Part shown: positions 50,099 through 60,600 of the stretch, piece by piece
Layout: each line of letters opens with the position of its first letter
Numbering within the stretch: position 1 is the first letter of the stretch
Origin: Rhytidiadelphus loreus
Lineage: Eukaryota; Streptophyta; Bryopsida; Hypnales; Hylocomiaceae
Direction: 5' to 3'
NCBI GenBank assembly: GCA_947034895.1
Contig: OX344761.1
Location: 74,027,839-74,091,838 of the forward strand
DNA length: 64,000 nt
The notes under the pieces: model-generated
What the model was told of the DNA's origin: nothing
What the model saw: only the letters and a program-made list of their open reading frames with translations
The model's database searches: none
Program-made: the position numbers and the translations under genes

Positions 50099-52738
50099 GC
50101 CACTGAGAGTAACTTCACCATCTTAACATACAACTTTGTTGATTTCTCTTTTGCTCCAACCCTCATTGCATTTGCTATCCCTTGCTCACTCTTTTCCTCG
50201 AACGGCGTGATTTCATTGTATTTTCGTGCAGCACTATCCGCTGCATGAGATATCTCTTGCTGCAAGAATGCTCAAACATTTGAATTTTCAAGTCTCTCTA
50301 GAATCGCAACACATCACTGTCACAAACATAGTTGTACAAAATTTTAAGCAAATTTTTTTTTACAAATGAAGTTCTTACCCTGAAGTTGAATGCCGTAAAA
50401 ACGTCTACAGGCATAGAGTACCAAGTCTTCCTCCCTGTCTGGATTCCACAACGTTTTCTCTCAGAAGGTCTGAGCATCTCCATGAACTTTTCCAATGGTA
50501 GTCGCCCGTATTTCTGCACGCGATATAATGTATGCACCAAATTTGTCTTCACATGGGAATCCTCTGTAGACCTAAAATCAAACAACATGATAAGGGAACA
50601 ATTTTAATAATGTACAATACAACAAAATATGTTTACAAAATTGAAAACATTGCAGACGTCACTATGCTAAAGAAAGAAACCACTCACTTGTTGATGTCAT
50701 GCATGATTTGCATGACCAATTCAATTTTGCCTTTTGTCTCAAGAATAATGCAGTCCACGGAGATGTGCCAATTTGGATCTACAGGATAACGCCTTGTAAT
50801 ATGGCTCATCCATGCAATTCGACGGTGATTTCCATCACACACGAAAAACTTGAGGTTCTTCATGAACTTCAAGTCAGGGTCAGATTCAACAAATGCATTG
50901 AAATCATCATTTGCTTGCTTCCACCATGGGTCCCACCAATTCACTTCATCCAGTGAAAACTCTGAACTCTCTCCTGCTTCATTTGTAGTAGAGACATAGA
51001 ACACTGCTGCTCCCTCACGGTAACCGTGCACAAACTCTTGCTCAAGTTTCAATAGGTTCGAGGACAATGTAGGCCTCACCATAGGCATTGGAACAAGTCT
51101 GCAAAGCGGAATGCGCAATCTTGAGTGTTTTGCCGGTTTGATTCTAAGAGTGGCAATCGTGGCAACCGAATCCACCTTCTGCAGACGACGTAGCTCATCC
51201 TCAAGCAACTCTTTATCTTCTTCATCATCATTAATAATGTCCTCCATTTGCAAATCCTCTTCTTCTTCAGCTCCAATCTCTGGTTGATGTGTATCATCGG
51301 TCCCTGGTGTTTCCTGTTGTACTTCATTTTGAGACAAAATGATTGGTGACTCTTCTAGCTGCAAATCCAAATGGAAACTTCAAATTTTGCTTTACATTTA
51401 AATGGAATCTTTTGAAATAGAATATATCTATGCAGAATGGAAGGAAATAAAGCATATAATGAGTTTTAATCACAACATAGCCAATATTGCATACAACAAT
51501 AACCTAGTATTTTGAATACATGGAAAATCAATTATTGTTACATGCTAGATTGAATTTTATAACTGTCATATTATAAGAATGTTGTTTACATTCAATCAAT
51601 GTCAACACTACCCTCTGAGTCCGAACCTAATTGGATGAAAACAAACTTGTGTCTACGTGCAATAGCACTACAAGCACCCTGGCACGATTTCGGACCCCAA
51701 GGGCTTGACACTGAAACAGAAGACTGTGACTTTGACTCCCCTTTCCATGTTCTTGAGAGCTATACTCCGTCTCAGAACTCTCATCAGAGAACACAAGCTG
51801 TCTCCTCTTCCTTTTCTTGGAGTTATTATTATGGCTATGCATAGGCACCTCGAATTGATCTACGGCACGATCACATGCATCCAAGATATCACCTAGACTT
51901 ACCACATCCATCTCATCAACAATCAAGGAATTGTTGCAGACCTCCACTATTTCTGTTCTAGGAGTCTGAGGGATCGTGGTCTCGACTGCTTCAAGGACCT
52001 CCTCAGTTGTGATTGCCGCCATTGATAAAGAATCTTGAGCACTTTTTTGACCTACCACATCCACCTACACATTCCAATAATTTTTTTGAATGAATAAATT
52101 TCATATCATAAATTAAAGTAAGGAAAGGTATAGTAATAAATTCAATTACTCTCAAGCAGTACACCAAAATCTAATCATTACTAAAACATAACAAAGATGG
52201 AAAATGCTAATCGTTAATGAGAGGATTTTTTTGAAAGGGAGATTATTTGTGGATCATGAACATCGACACAAGAATGTTCTAAATTTACCGTAAGATCATT
52301 AATACATTATATTTATATTTTATCAACTACAATACCTCTCTCAAAAACAAAAAATTCAATATTTCTTCATTCACTATCATATTCAAATTAAATGGCATAT
52401 TTTCTTCATATAATTATGATGATTTTTATTTCAGAATTCATTTAGAATTTGATAAAATCATATGATAAATGCATTTATAAAATGGCTTTAAAGAAATACA
52501 CTTATTAAGATGTTGATACGAATATCAAAAGCTCTTAAAGTTCAAATATAAACCTAACCTACATTCCAAATACTTTTCTTATACTTCAATTAAAGACACT
52601 AGTGTAAGTTAAAAGAGAGATTACATCCACTATTATATGCTAGAAGTCTTCATGATCATTTAAAAATAAAATTCTTTTCCTATTTAGTATTTAACTACCT
52701 CACAAAATTTTAAAGATCTTCAGAATTCTCTTAGAATT

Positions 52739-52832
52739 GACCTATTTTGGGGGTACTGTGAAGTACCTTGAAAACCTCAGTCGGACCCGACTGAGGTTCT
52801 AGTGGTACCTCACACTACCCCCAAAAACGGTC
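52739..52832. repeat. Hairpin micro-element 5
   Basis: GACCTATTTTGGGGGTACTG to CTACCCCCAAAAACGGTC around the core CTCAGTCGGACCCGACTGAGG, in intron 1 of the methyltransferase gene. Confidence 0.78.
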
Positions 52833-53370
52833 AACATGAAGAGAAATAAGACTATCCATCCAAATCATTTCTAGGTTATATGCTAATAGTGGTATATACA
52901 TCCAAAAATCTAAAACTCCGTCTAATTTACATTGTAATGTTCTTATAAAAGAATAAATCAACAATAAATATGTTACTACAACTTTACATCTACCATATTT
53001 GAAAGGTTTTAGAATAATGTAATAACAATACTGAAGAAAAGCAAATTATTCGAGTTCGTAATTAATGAATGATACCTGAAATTAATGTTCAAATTCTTTC
53101 ACATCACTTCCAATTTCTAAAACATTTCAATCATTTCGTTAGATGAATATGGATGTTGTGCATTACTTTAACTTGCTAAATTCATTACCCTACCAAAAGT
53201 CACCTAACTGAAACGAGGTAGGAGATCACTAAGTAAATCTAACTTAAAATTTTTTTGATCAATCCAACTTCATCTCGAAATGCACTGAAGTTCTACTGCT
53301 ATGTCAAGCTGTAGATCCAACCTACGGCCTCTCATGAACAGCTGGCCCGAAAATGAGTTCAAGGTCCAAT

Positions 53371-53412
53371 GACCGATTTCAAGGGTAGCGTCAGCTTCCC
53401 CCAAAACAGGTC
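53371..53412. repeat. Hairpin micro-element 6, short form
   Basis: A 42-bp palindrome, GACCGATTTCAAGGGTAGCG joined to TCAGCTTCCCCCAAAACAGGTC. It has the family ends without the central CAGTCGGACC core. It is the inverse of copy 7 at 53,686. Confidence 0.65.
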
Positions 53413-53685
53413 ATGGTTGCAGGGAACTAACGGTGCTCCAATTTTTTAAATTATCAGTTCCATTAAGATCCACACTTCCTGTGTTGCCTAACGACAGCAC
53501 CAAGCAAATAATCTAACGCGATGCAGTTCAAGGAAGCAATTCGGAGGTTTCGTATTTTTCTTTCTTTATCAGTTCAAGGAATCAATTCTGAGCTTTCAAA
53601 AATATTGACAGTGATTCTGATTCCCGAACGCTTAGCGCTTCACCACATTTGCCAAGCATCGATTCTTCCAGCAAAAATTTTAAAT

Positions 53686-53727
53686 GACCGATTTTGGGGG
53701 AAGCTGACGCTACCCCCAGAAACGGTC
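53686..53727. repeat. Hairpin micro-element 7, short form
   Basis: A 42-bp palindrome, GACCGATTTTGGGGGAAGCT joined to GACGCTACCCCCAGAAACGGTC. With copy 6 in opposite orientation it brackets 273 bp, so the pair could be the ends of one element. Confidence 0.65.
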
Positions 53728-55207
53728 ATCGGAGCAGGCAGATTTTCAGTCCAGCATGTACGATTCAGATTTCCCGTCTACAGTCCAGCATCTACGATTC
53801 GATTCATCATCTATGATCATCGGAGCAGGCAGATTTCCCGTCTAAATCTACCGGCAATCACCTCCGGCAGTTCGGTCCGGTCCAAGCATGCGAAAACTGT
53901 AGCCCATCGCAAGTTTCAAGGTTTCTTTCTGATTCGACCAGTGACACACTTCAGTGTGACAGCACGCGATCCAGTGGGCTCAGCTTCCACGAATGATCAA
54001 GAATGATAAGGAAACAGAGCGCTACGGTCGTCACGACTAAATGTCGATGCTCGCAGTGTTTGAAGAGGACCTCTCAAAAGATAGCGTACACGGCTAGACT
54101 TGTTTCCAGGTAACTTTCGGCAGCTAAGCTACCCCCCCTTCAGTCCTTGTGCCAGCAAATCACGACAGCTCCGCGCACTAGTTCTGACAGGAAGAAGTTC
54201 TACGTGGACTTCACAAAGTCTTTACAGTCAGGATCTTATCATCGGTTCCACAAGTCTGCGGAGATGTACCTCCGAATAGCGGCATTGTTCCATTTATTTA
54301 CCTGAATCTAACCTTTACATCACATGTGAGCTTTACATCACAGCAATTTTGAAGAATCACTGACAGTCAGGATCTTTGTAGCACTGATGTTTTCAGTTCT
54401 TTCTGATCGATATGGAAGACCTCTCAACTTCCGAACGTTGAACAAAAACGATTGATTTCCTTTTAAAATGTTTACTACATTATACTTGAGCGCTACTAAT
54501 CTACAACTGCAGGACGGTGAAGAGCACCGCAGCCCGACAGCAAAGGATTTCCAGAACAAATTTAATTCACAAAGCAAGAAAGTCATGGGTATCTACACTA
54601 AGAATTCAGATACTCACCTCAGCTTGCGTTCTCGGTGGTTGATGCTGAACAGGGGAGGGTTCGTCACAAGCACGCTGGTCCTCGAGCTCCTCGGGAAGCT
54701 GGAGGCTTGATTCTCGCTGTCGACGACTTCGGGTCAACCGGACCGGGAGCTCCTCGCCTTCTTGCTGTGAAGACATGGTGAGCCAGACCGTCAGATCTGC
54801 AGGGCTTCAAAGTTCCTCTACTCGCAGGAATGAAACTTATCAGGAGAACTCAGTACGGAATGTGAATGGACGTTTGAGTGAGTGACAGTGACATTAAATA
54901 TTAAATGTTAGTGCATCGAGCTTCAACATGGGAAGCATTTCCCGAAGTACTACTGCAACTGACGTTCTTGGTTCTGGCTCCACGTATTTTCCGTTCCTTC
55001 TTTTGTGGCAGCTGCATTGAATCAGCCGCTTAAAATCCAACTAGATCATTCAAAGTTGCAATGTTGCCAACTATAGACTTACCGAGTATAGATTATTCGA
55101 TTCTAATGAAGGACTAATCTACTTTTGAATCTTCTATTCTAATCGGCAGCATGGCAGTTTCTAAGTTTAAATTCTTTGCTTGACTATCGTGGCTTCATCA
55201 TGTTGAT

Positions 55208-55317
55208 GTCGATCATGTTTCTCCACCTCGGTAAGGATCAGGTTTAACCACCTGTGGACGCTGTCGATCAGGTTTCTCCTGCTGAGGACGGTGTCGATCA
55301 AGTTTCACCAGCTCAGG
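55208..55317 (+). repeat. Short tandem repeat, about 3-4 units of ~33 bp
   Basis: The phrase GTCGATCAGGTTTCTCC, or a variant, recurs near 55,208, 55,235, 55,263 and 55,295, separated by ACCT/GCTGAGGACGG-like text. It lies upstream of the methyltransferase gene. Confidence 0.6.
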
Positions 55318-55927
55318 TTTGCTGGACACATTGATGGCGATTAGCTGAAGCAGAAAGTTCTCTCTACACGGCATGTTACCATTGCCTGGACTATATGGTA
55401 ATCTCCAACAAAATAGAACCCTACATGCGAGTTCTACGTAAACGACAACTGAAGCGGTGATTCCCCCCAGTCGGCTTCATAGTTCGTGGAACGTGCGAAT
55501 CTCCAGCAGATTTAAAAGAGATCTTCCCACTTTTTCAGATTTAGATGTATGCGTTACGGTCTTTCAACTTTATTAACCACGACATGAGCATTCACATCTT
55601 GCATGTTTTTTTAGGGATCAAAGCTGGCATGTTCAGTTGATTATAAAGTAACTCGTAATGAGAGATTTCTACAAAGTAATTATTGACTACCATGCAGAGA
55701 AGGCCAACGTGAACTGAACCCCTTGCTCGGCTGGCCAAGGTGAACTGACCTGATCGCTTGGCCCTAGCGCCCAGCGGCAAACCTTGGAATAATTTATATT
55801 CCGCAAATTAATTTTTTTGCAAATTTTTAATTCATTTTTGTGATAAGAGACTCCAAATTAGTTTAGGGAGGTTATAAATATATCCTAAGATGGCCTTAAA
55901 TAGAAGTTTAAAAAAAAAAATGCACTA

Positions 55928-56144
55928 CACTAATGATGATAAATAGTGTTACCTACACTAATTGATATAAAAGAGCTATGACTTTTTACTATTGATGAAT
56001 GTTTTTACCAACTAGAGCTGTGAAGTTCTCCCACTTAAAATGATATTAGGATCTTTACACTCAGTAAAAATATTCATCAAAAGTAAAAACTTATAGCATT
56101 TCTAAAATAGTTAGTATGGCTAGTACTATTTATCATCATTAGTG
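55928..56144. mobile_element. Foldback MITE (217 bp), CACTA-like ends
   Basis: Ends CACTAATGATGATAAATAGT and ACTATTTATCATCATTAGTG are perfect inverted repeats. Inner arms pair less well (TTTTACTATTGATGAATGTT with its complement). No clear 3-bp duplication flanks it, so the CACTA assignment rests on the terminus only. Confidence 0.65.
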
Positions 56145-56357
56145 TACTGGTAAGGACGAGCGAGGGGGTCAATCCACCATTCCAGCCTGATCAATCATAA
56201 GTTTATGGGTAAAAAAGATAAAAGCGCAAGGTCTATTCACTTGTAGTGGTAGTTGTAGAATGTGATTTTAGTTACCTCTTGATGGCTCAAACACTAAAGT
56301 GTCCTACCATAATGAACAAATCATTTGTAAAATAAAAGTAAAGAGAGTGATCCATTT

Positions 56358-56577
56358 CACTAGAAGAAAAAAGGGGGTTTTGCGACTGCAAGTTTTGAGT
56401 CACTGTGGACACAAATTACAGTAGTTGCAGTGTAGTTGTTTTCTAGTTGCATCATAGTTGTTTTCTAGTGAAAACAACTACGATGCAACTAGAAAACAAC
56501 TACACTGCAACTACTGTAATTTGTGTCCACAGTGACTCAAAACTTGCAGTCAGAAAAACCCCTTTTTTCTTCTAGTG
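56358..56577. mobile_element. CACTA-type MITE (220 bp), sister of 39,607-39,959
   Basis: Ends CACTAGAAGAAAAAAGGGGG and CCCCTTTTTTCTTCTAGTG, duplication TTT (56,355-56,357 and 56,578-56,580). It is closely similar to the outer MITE at 39,607 but without the nested insertion. As it lies inside the MULE, its insertion is later than the origin of that copy. Confidence 0.9.
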
Positions 56578-56754
56578 TTTACACAATAGAAGACAAGCTT
56601 AATGTTTGCATACATACATGAATAATACTCTAAAGAAACATTTTGAGAAGTTCATGAAATGAATCCTATACTGATGGAGTTATGAAGGTACAAATTCAAA
56701 TATATTAAGAGATATAACAAGTACAAAATTTGATATGAGCAATAACTTACATGA

Positions 56755-57015
56755 TGAAGTGTTTTTGATGAATCATTTCGTCCGCTTGCTGTAGCCTCCG
56801 CCATTTCTTGCAATGAGTCTAAGTTCTGCACCTCAACATTCTCCTCCGCGCCACTAGCTCCAGATTCATATTGAAGGACTTTCCGGAGGTTCATTGCTGC
56901 CGATTGAGCTATCTTAGACACAGCTCTCTTTCCGCGATTCATTCTAGACCTCCTAAGTACCTTGGGAGATGAGAAAAACAAAGAAGAATGCCTCTTACGC
57001 TTCTTGGACTGTTCT
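56755..57015 (-). other. Orphan exon-like block, minus strand
   Basis: The pyrimidine-rich stretch ending CTTCCTCTTAG precedes an open frame beginning SKKRKRHSSLFF. It ends at a consensus donor (CATCAT|GTAAGT, 56,754). The product is basic and Ser-rich with a nuclear-localisation-like cluster, a little like SKKRKRRQLVFS in exon 2 of the methyltransferase gene. No partner exon could be assigned in phase. It may be an alternative 5' exon or a leftover of a second gene copy. Confidence 0.4.
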
Positions 57016-57697
57016 AAGAGGAAGGTAGAAAAGCTAAAAGAATCTGTGAACATGAGTTGAGAGCATAGTGTATCCAACCTATCACTCTAAAATGGTAATG
57101 CTAATCCTCTTGCAGAGCTTCAAAGACAAGTGCTATTGAGAATTGGCCTGAGTTTATATCTGATTAGAAGCCATCTATATTTTGTGTACAACGCGTTACC
57201 CTATAGTAGGGTGTTGACAAACGCGTCCACCAGGAATGACAACTAATAAAGCTGACATTGATATGAATGCGCCGTCAACATTTGAAATAAAGCAAATAAT
57301 AATAGCACTATGACAATGTCCTCTGCCTTGCTGGTACATTCCATAATGAATCTGTGTGGTGCGCGGCATTTTGGCGCAGTCACTTATTAGAACACTCTTT
57401 AAATTGTAATTAATAGAGTCACCAAACACTTTTACAAGATGCCTGACACAGCCGAACTACGCATTTAATACATCTATAAATGGATTCACTAATGTTGTGC
57501 TAGGAAGGTGATGTGGCTGATGCTCACTTCTCTGACTTCACATGATGAACTACTTGCTGACAACCTACTTTTGAGTTCTGTCACTCACAATAAAGGTGCC
57601 GCAACATGTAAATGCTTGAAGATGTTGGGTTCTCCTTCATGTGGTACATTAAATTGCCTTCTTTCATTTGCAGTTTCGTGTGTGTGTATCGTTCAAG

Positions 57698-60600
57698 ATG
57701 GCTTGCATTCGTGTAGATGGTCATGATGTTCCCCTTGTCTTTCCTGTAGACGATGGAGAGCAGACTAGAGTCATGAGCCATCTTCTTCATGTTCGCTTTA
57801 GGTTCATAGAGTCCTCCATCTATGTTGAAGAAGAAAGGAAGTCCAAATCAGGAGAGTTGGAGCAGTCAATTCCAATAGTGAGGTCTTTAGAGGAAACAGG
57901 GCATTGTTGGTACCTTGCACCCGGAAACTATAGAGCGTACGGGCTGCCTTTGAGTATGCTAGGTGCTTCAACAGAGATTCGAAGTCGTCAATCAGACACC
58001 TCTACAGTGAATATGCCTTATGTTGCTCCATCTATATCACCAAGTCCACCTCGTGAAGTCTTTCCAGTCCTTCATAATAGTGCAATTCTTCGAGCAGTGA
58101 AGGTTGAGAAACTAGATACAATCATAGAGTTGTCTAGTGAATCGAAAGGAGAGTCTCCAGATTTGACGTTGTCGAAGAAGCCTTGTCATGTACCACCTAC
58201 GTCGAAGGAAGTTGTTTTCTTGAAATCTGAGTCCGTGAGCTTGTCAAATAGCCAAACTCAGTCTCTGTTGTCTCGCCCTCCTTTGAATCCGACTGCCAGC
58301 GAGAGATTGAGCATAATGCAATGTTTGAGGAGACTAGCAAATATGCACCGCTCAAGGAACGAATTGTCAACAATGGATCTCAACAACATGAAACATCACC
58401 GAGTGCAATATCTTCCACCCGTCTTTGATGGGAATGTTATTTTTGAGTTGCCCCCTTGTGGCTCTACATCATCTTCGTCGGCAACAAGGAACTTGGAAGG
58501 AATGGATAAGAGGTATGATGGACACCCATGGTGCAAGTTGGTGACAACAAACATTCACAACTCTGACAATTTGAAATTTCGTAAGTCTTACTGCGCTGAT
58601 CATCTTGTTTGTATGAATCCAGATTGTGATTACTTGAAGAGAGCAGGAAAACGCAACGAAACAGAGTGGACTGGTTATACAGTGTTTCCTTTTGTTGTAG
58701 GGGAAATTCCTCCTAAAGATTGTAGTCTACTTTGCAAAGTTTGCAAAGTAAGCCCTACATGCTTGAATACATGCAATGGTAGGATTTACTACTGCTATTC
58801 CGAGAATCCAAAAATGAGTAGGGCTGCTATTCATTTTGGAGATCATAGTCATCCTGTAGCAAAGGGCATGTATAGAGATTCTACAGAAAAGATTTGCGGA
58901 TTAATAGCAGAGCAAGTGGCCAAGACCCCCATGGCTACCAACTCTGCAATTGCCCTGTCCGCTAGCAAGGATTTCCTAACGAACTACCTATTTCATAGTG
59001 GAGAAGGTGAGAAGAAGATGTTGAAGGGCGAGGAACTGGAGGAGGTGATGGATCGGTTCCAGTATTTGAGCAATCCAAACATCCGGAATGTAATTTCTTC
59101 ATTTCGCTCAAACAACCGAGGAGGAGTCATTGACAATATTATGACTATGAAGAAGGAGTCGAAGTTCGAATTCATACATGACAGTGTCTTCCCTGGACAA
59201 GGCAAAGAGAAGGTCTACATTTTTAAGATGCTCACTGAAGGACCTGGAAGTGGAGTGGACCTGGAGAAGCGCATGCAACCTGGAGGAAATCTTCAGAATG
59301 GATGGATGATGTTTGACCACGTGAAGCGAGTGAATGAGTGGACTACTATGGCTTGCCACGTATATGATCCTGAATACAAGAAAGTCATGACAATTGCAAC
59401 ATGCGATATGCAATCCGAAGATACCGAGATCCAAGTGCAATTTTGGAGCTCTTTAAACATTGTGATGTCGCGGCATGGTGTGGATCACCCAAATTTCAAG
59501 GGATTCATGGCAAATAGCGCTATGGCCAATTGGAATGCAATGCGTATTATTTACGGCAGTGGTTTAGCCAACGAGAAGATGGAAAATCGTGAGAGAACAT
59601 GTTTGCTGCATTGAACTACCTCTCTGCAGAAGCACACGCAAAAGTACATCAAGGAAGCATTTCAATCTCAGCATACTATGTTATGTAAACAGTATAAAGA
59701 TGCGAAGACTATGGAACAAGCAGAGATACGATACTTAGCAATTCGCTCATGGTGGTTGTCATCTGGAGCTGCCAATGAAGATGGGCTTCATCACTTGGAC
59801 CATTGGCTAGCCTTCTGGCATTTTCGTTACCGGCAGTGGGGAGGGTTCATGCAAATGGTGAGCAAAATTGTTTTCCCTAAATACTTGTTTTACATTGTGG
59901 AAGTGGATTTTAGATTCATGTATTTTTTTTTTCTCTTGAAAAATAGCATTTAGTAGTTATAGGAAAGAATTTAGATGTACAAATGACTTCAAAAAAATGA
60001 GGACTACATTTTTTTTTTACGACCTTAAACCAGAAATGAGGGTAGTGCCAAGAACCCCCAAAACCTAAGTCGGATCCGACTAAGGTTTTTGGGTTGCCTC
60101 CCGGTACCCCTAATATTGGTTCAAGGAGTAGAGGAACTTTTTCTTATAGTGGATTGACGTCTCAAAATTCACGTGAAGTTGGCTGTTTTGTGGAAGGGAA
60201 TGTTGTAGCAAATGAGTTTTTTATTTTATTTTTGATGTCATCTAATTTACTTGAAATGATTTCAACATGACATGAACTGAGATTTTGTAGTTAAGAGTTT
60301 TTGTAGTTTGGGTTGTTTTGTATGGTAAAATGGTATTGAATCTCAATGCTGAATAGATTTTGTGGGTGCCTTTGTAGGATTTAAGTTTGTAGGAGATGGC
60401 GGATATGCCATCATGCAACTTGTCAGAAACAGTGCATAACAAGTGGCTTCAAATGTCTGGGAATCGTGGAAACAATTTGTTTGACGCCACTTGCGATGAC
60501 AGTATTCATGCATGGATGCAAATGACAAACTATCGTGCATACTTGAAGGGACATGCATCTGGATCTGGTCCATCAAAGGGCGAGTTGAAGTTGAGAGCTG

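Larger units (their letters stand above)
52065..54617. other. Long first intron of the methyltransferase gene
   Basis: About 2.55 kb of mostly AT-rich intron with hairpin elements at 52,739, 53,371 and 53,686. 53,400-54,600 is less AT-rich and gives chance open frames on both strands (for example 53,521-54,006 plus), with no domains. Confidence 0.5.
45399..54776 (-). pseudogene. ParB-like domain plus N4/N6-type DNA methyltransferase, in a MULE
   Basis: Exon model, 5' to 3': 54,776-54,618; 52,064-~51,650; 51,358-50,688; 50,571-50,379; 50,259-49,474; 49,381-~49,115; 49,029-48,203; 47,590-46,870; 46,770-46,420; 46,326-46,053; 45,965-45,755; 45,603-45,399; about 1,300 codons. Phases agree at most joins; the ends of exons 2 and 6 are uncertain. 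Exon 3 has a ParB-like motif (FVCDGNHRRIAW, about 50,810-50,845). Exon 8 is a Lys/Glu-rich coiled region. Exons 9-11 hold a methyltransferase in beta-class order: motif IV position first (VDLIFFDCHENLP), then the SAM-binding motif I (LVLDCTAATGGAS, split by an intron) and ACRGTGRHIVALEED. The usual DPPY/SPPY is absent. The tail is acidic and Ser-rich. hAT-type MITEs interrupt exons 5 and 7; without each plus one 8-bp repeat the frame is open. ParB-methyltransferase fusions are known in phages and bacteria. Function here is unproven. Confidence 0.75.
54777..57697. promoter_or_regulatory. Region between the two divergent MULE genes
   Basis: About 2.9 kb separating the methyltransferase ATG (minus) and the transposase ATG (plus), expected to hold both promoters. 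It contains a short tandem repeat (55,208-55,317), two CACTA-type foldbacks (55,928-56,144 and 56,358-56,577) and an orphan minus-strand exon-like block (56,755-57,015). A splice acceptor (ATTTGCAG at 57,666-57,673) before the transposase ATG suggests a leader intron. Confidence 0.5.

Noticed and set aside
53521..54006. 161-codon plus-strand frame
   Set aside because: Lies in the first intron of the methyltransferase gene and includes a hairpin micro-element; no motif or splice context supports it.
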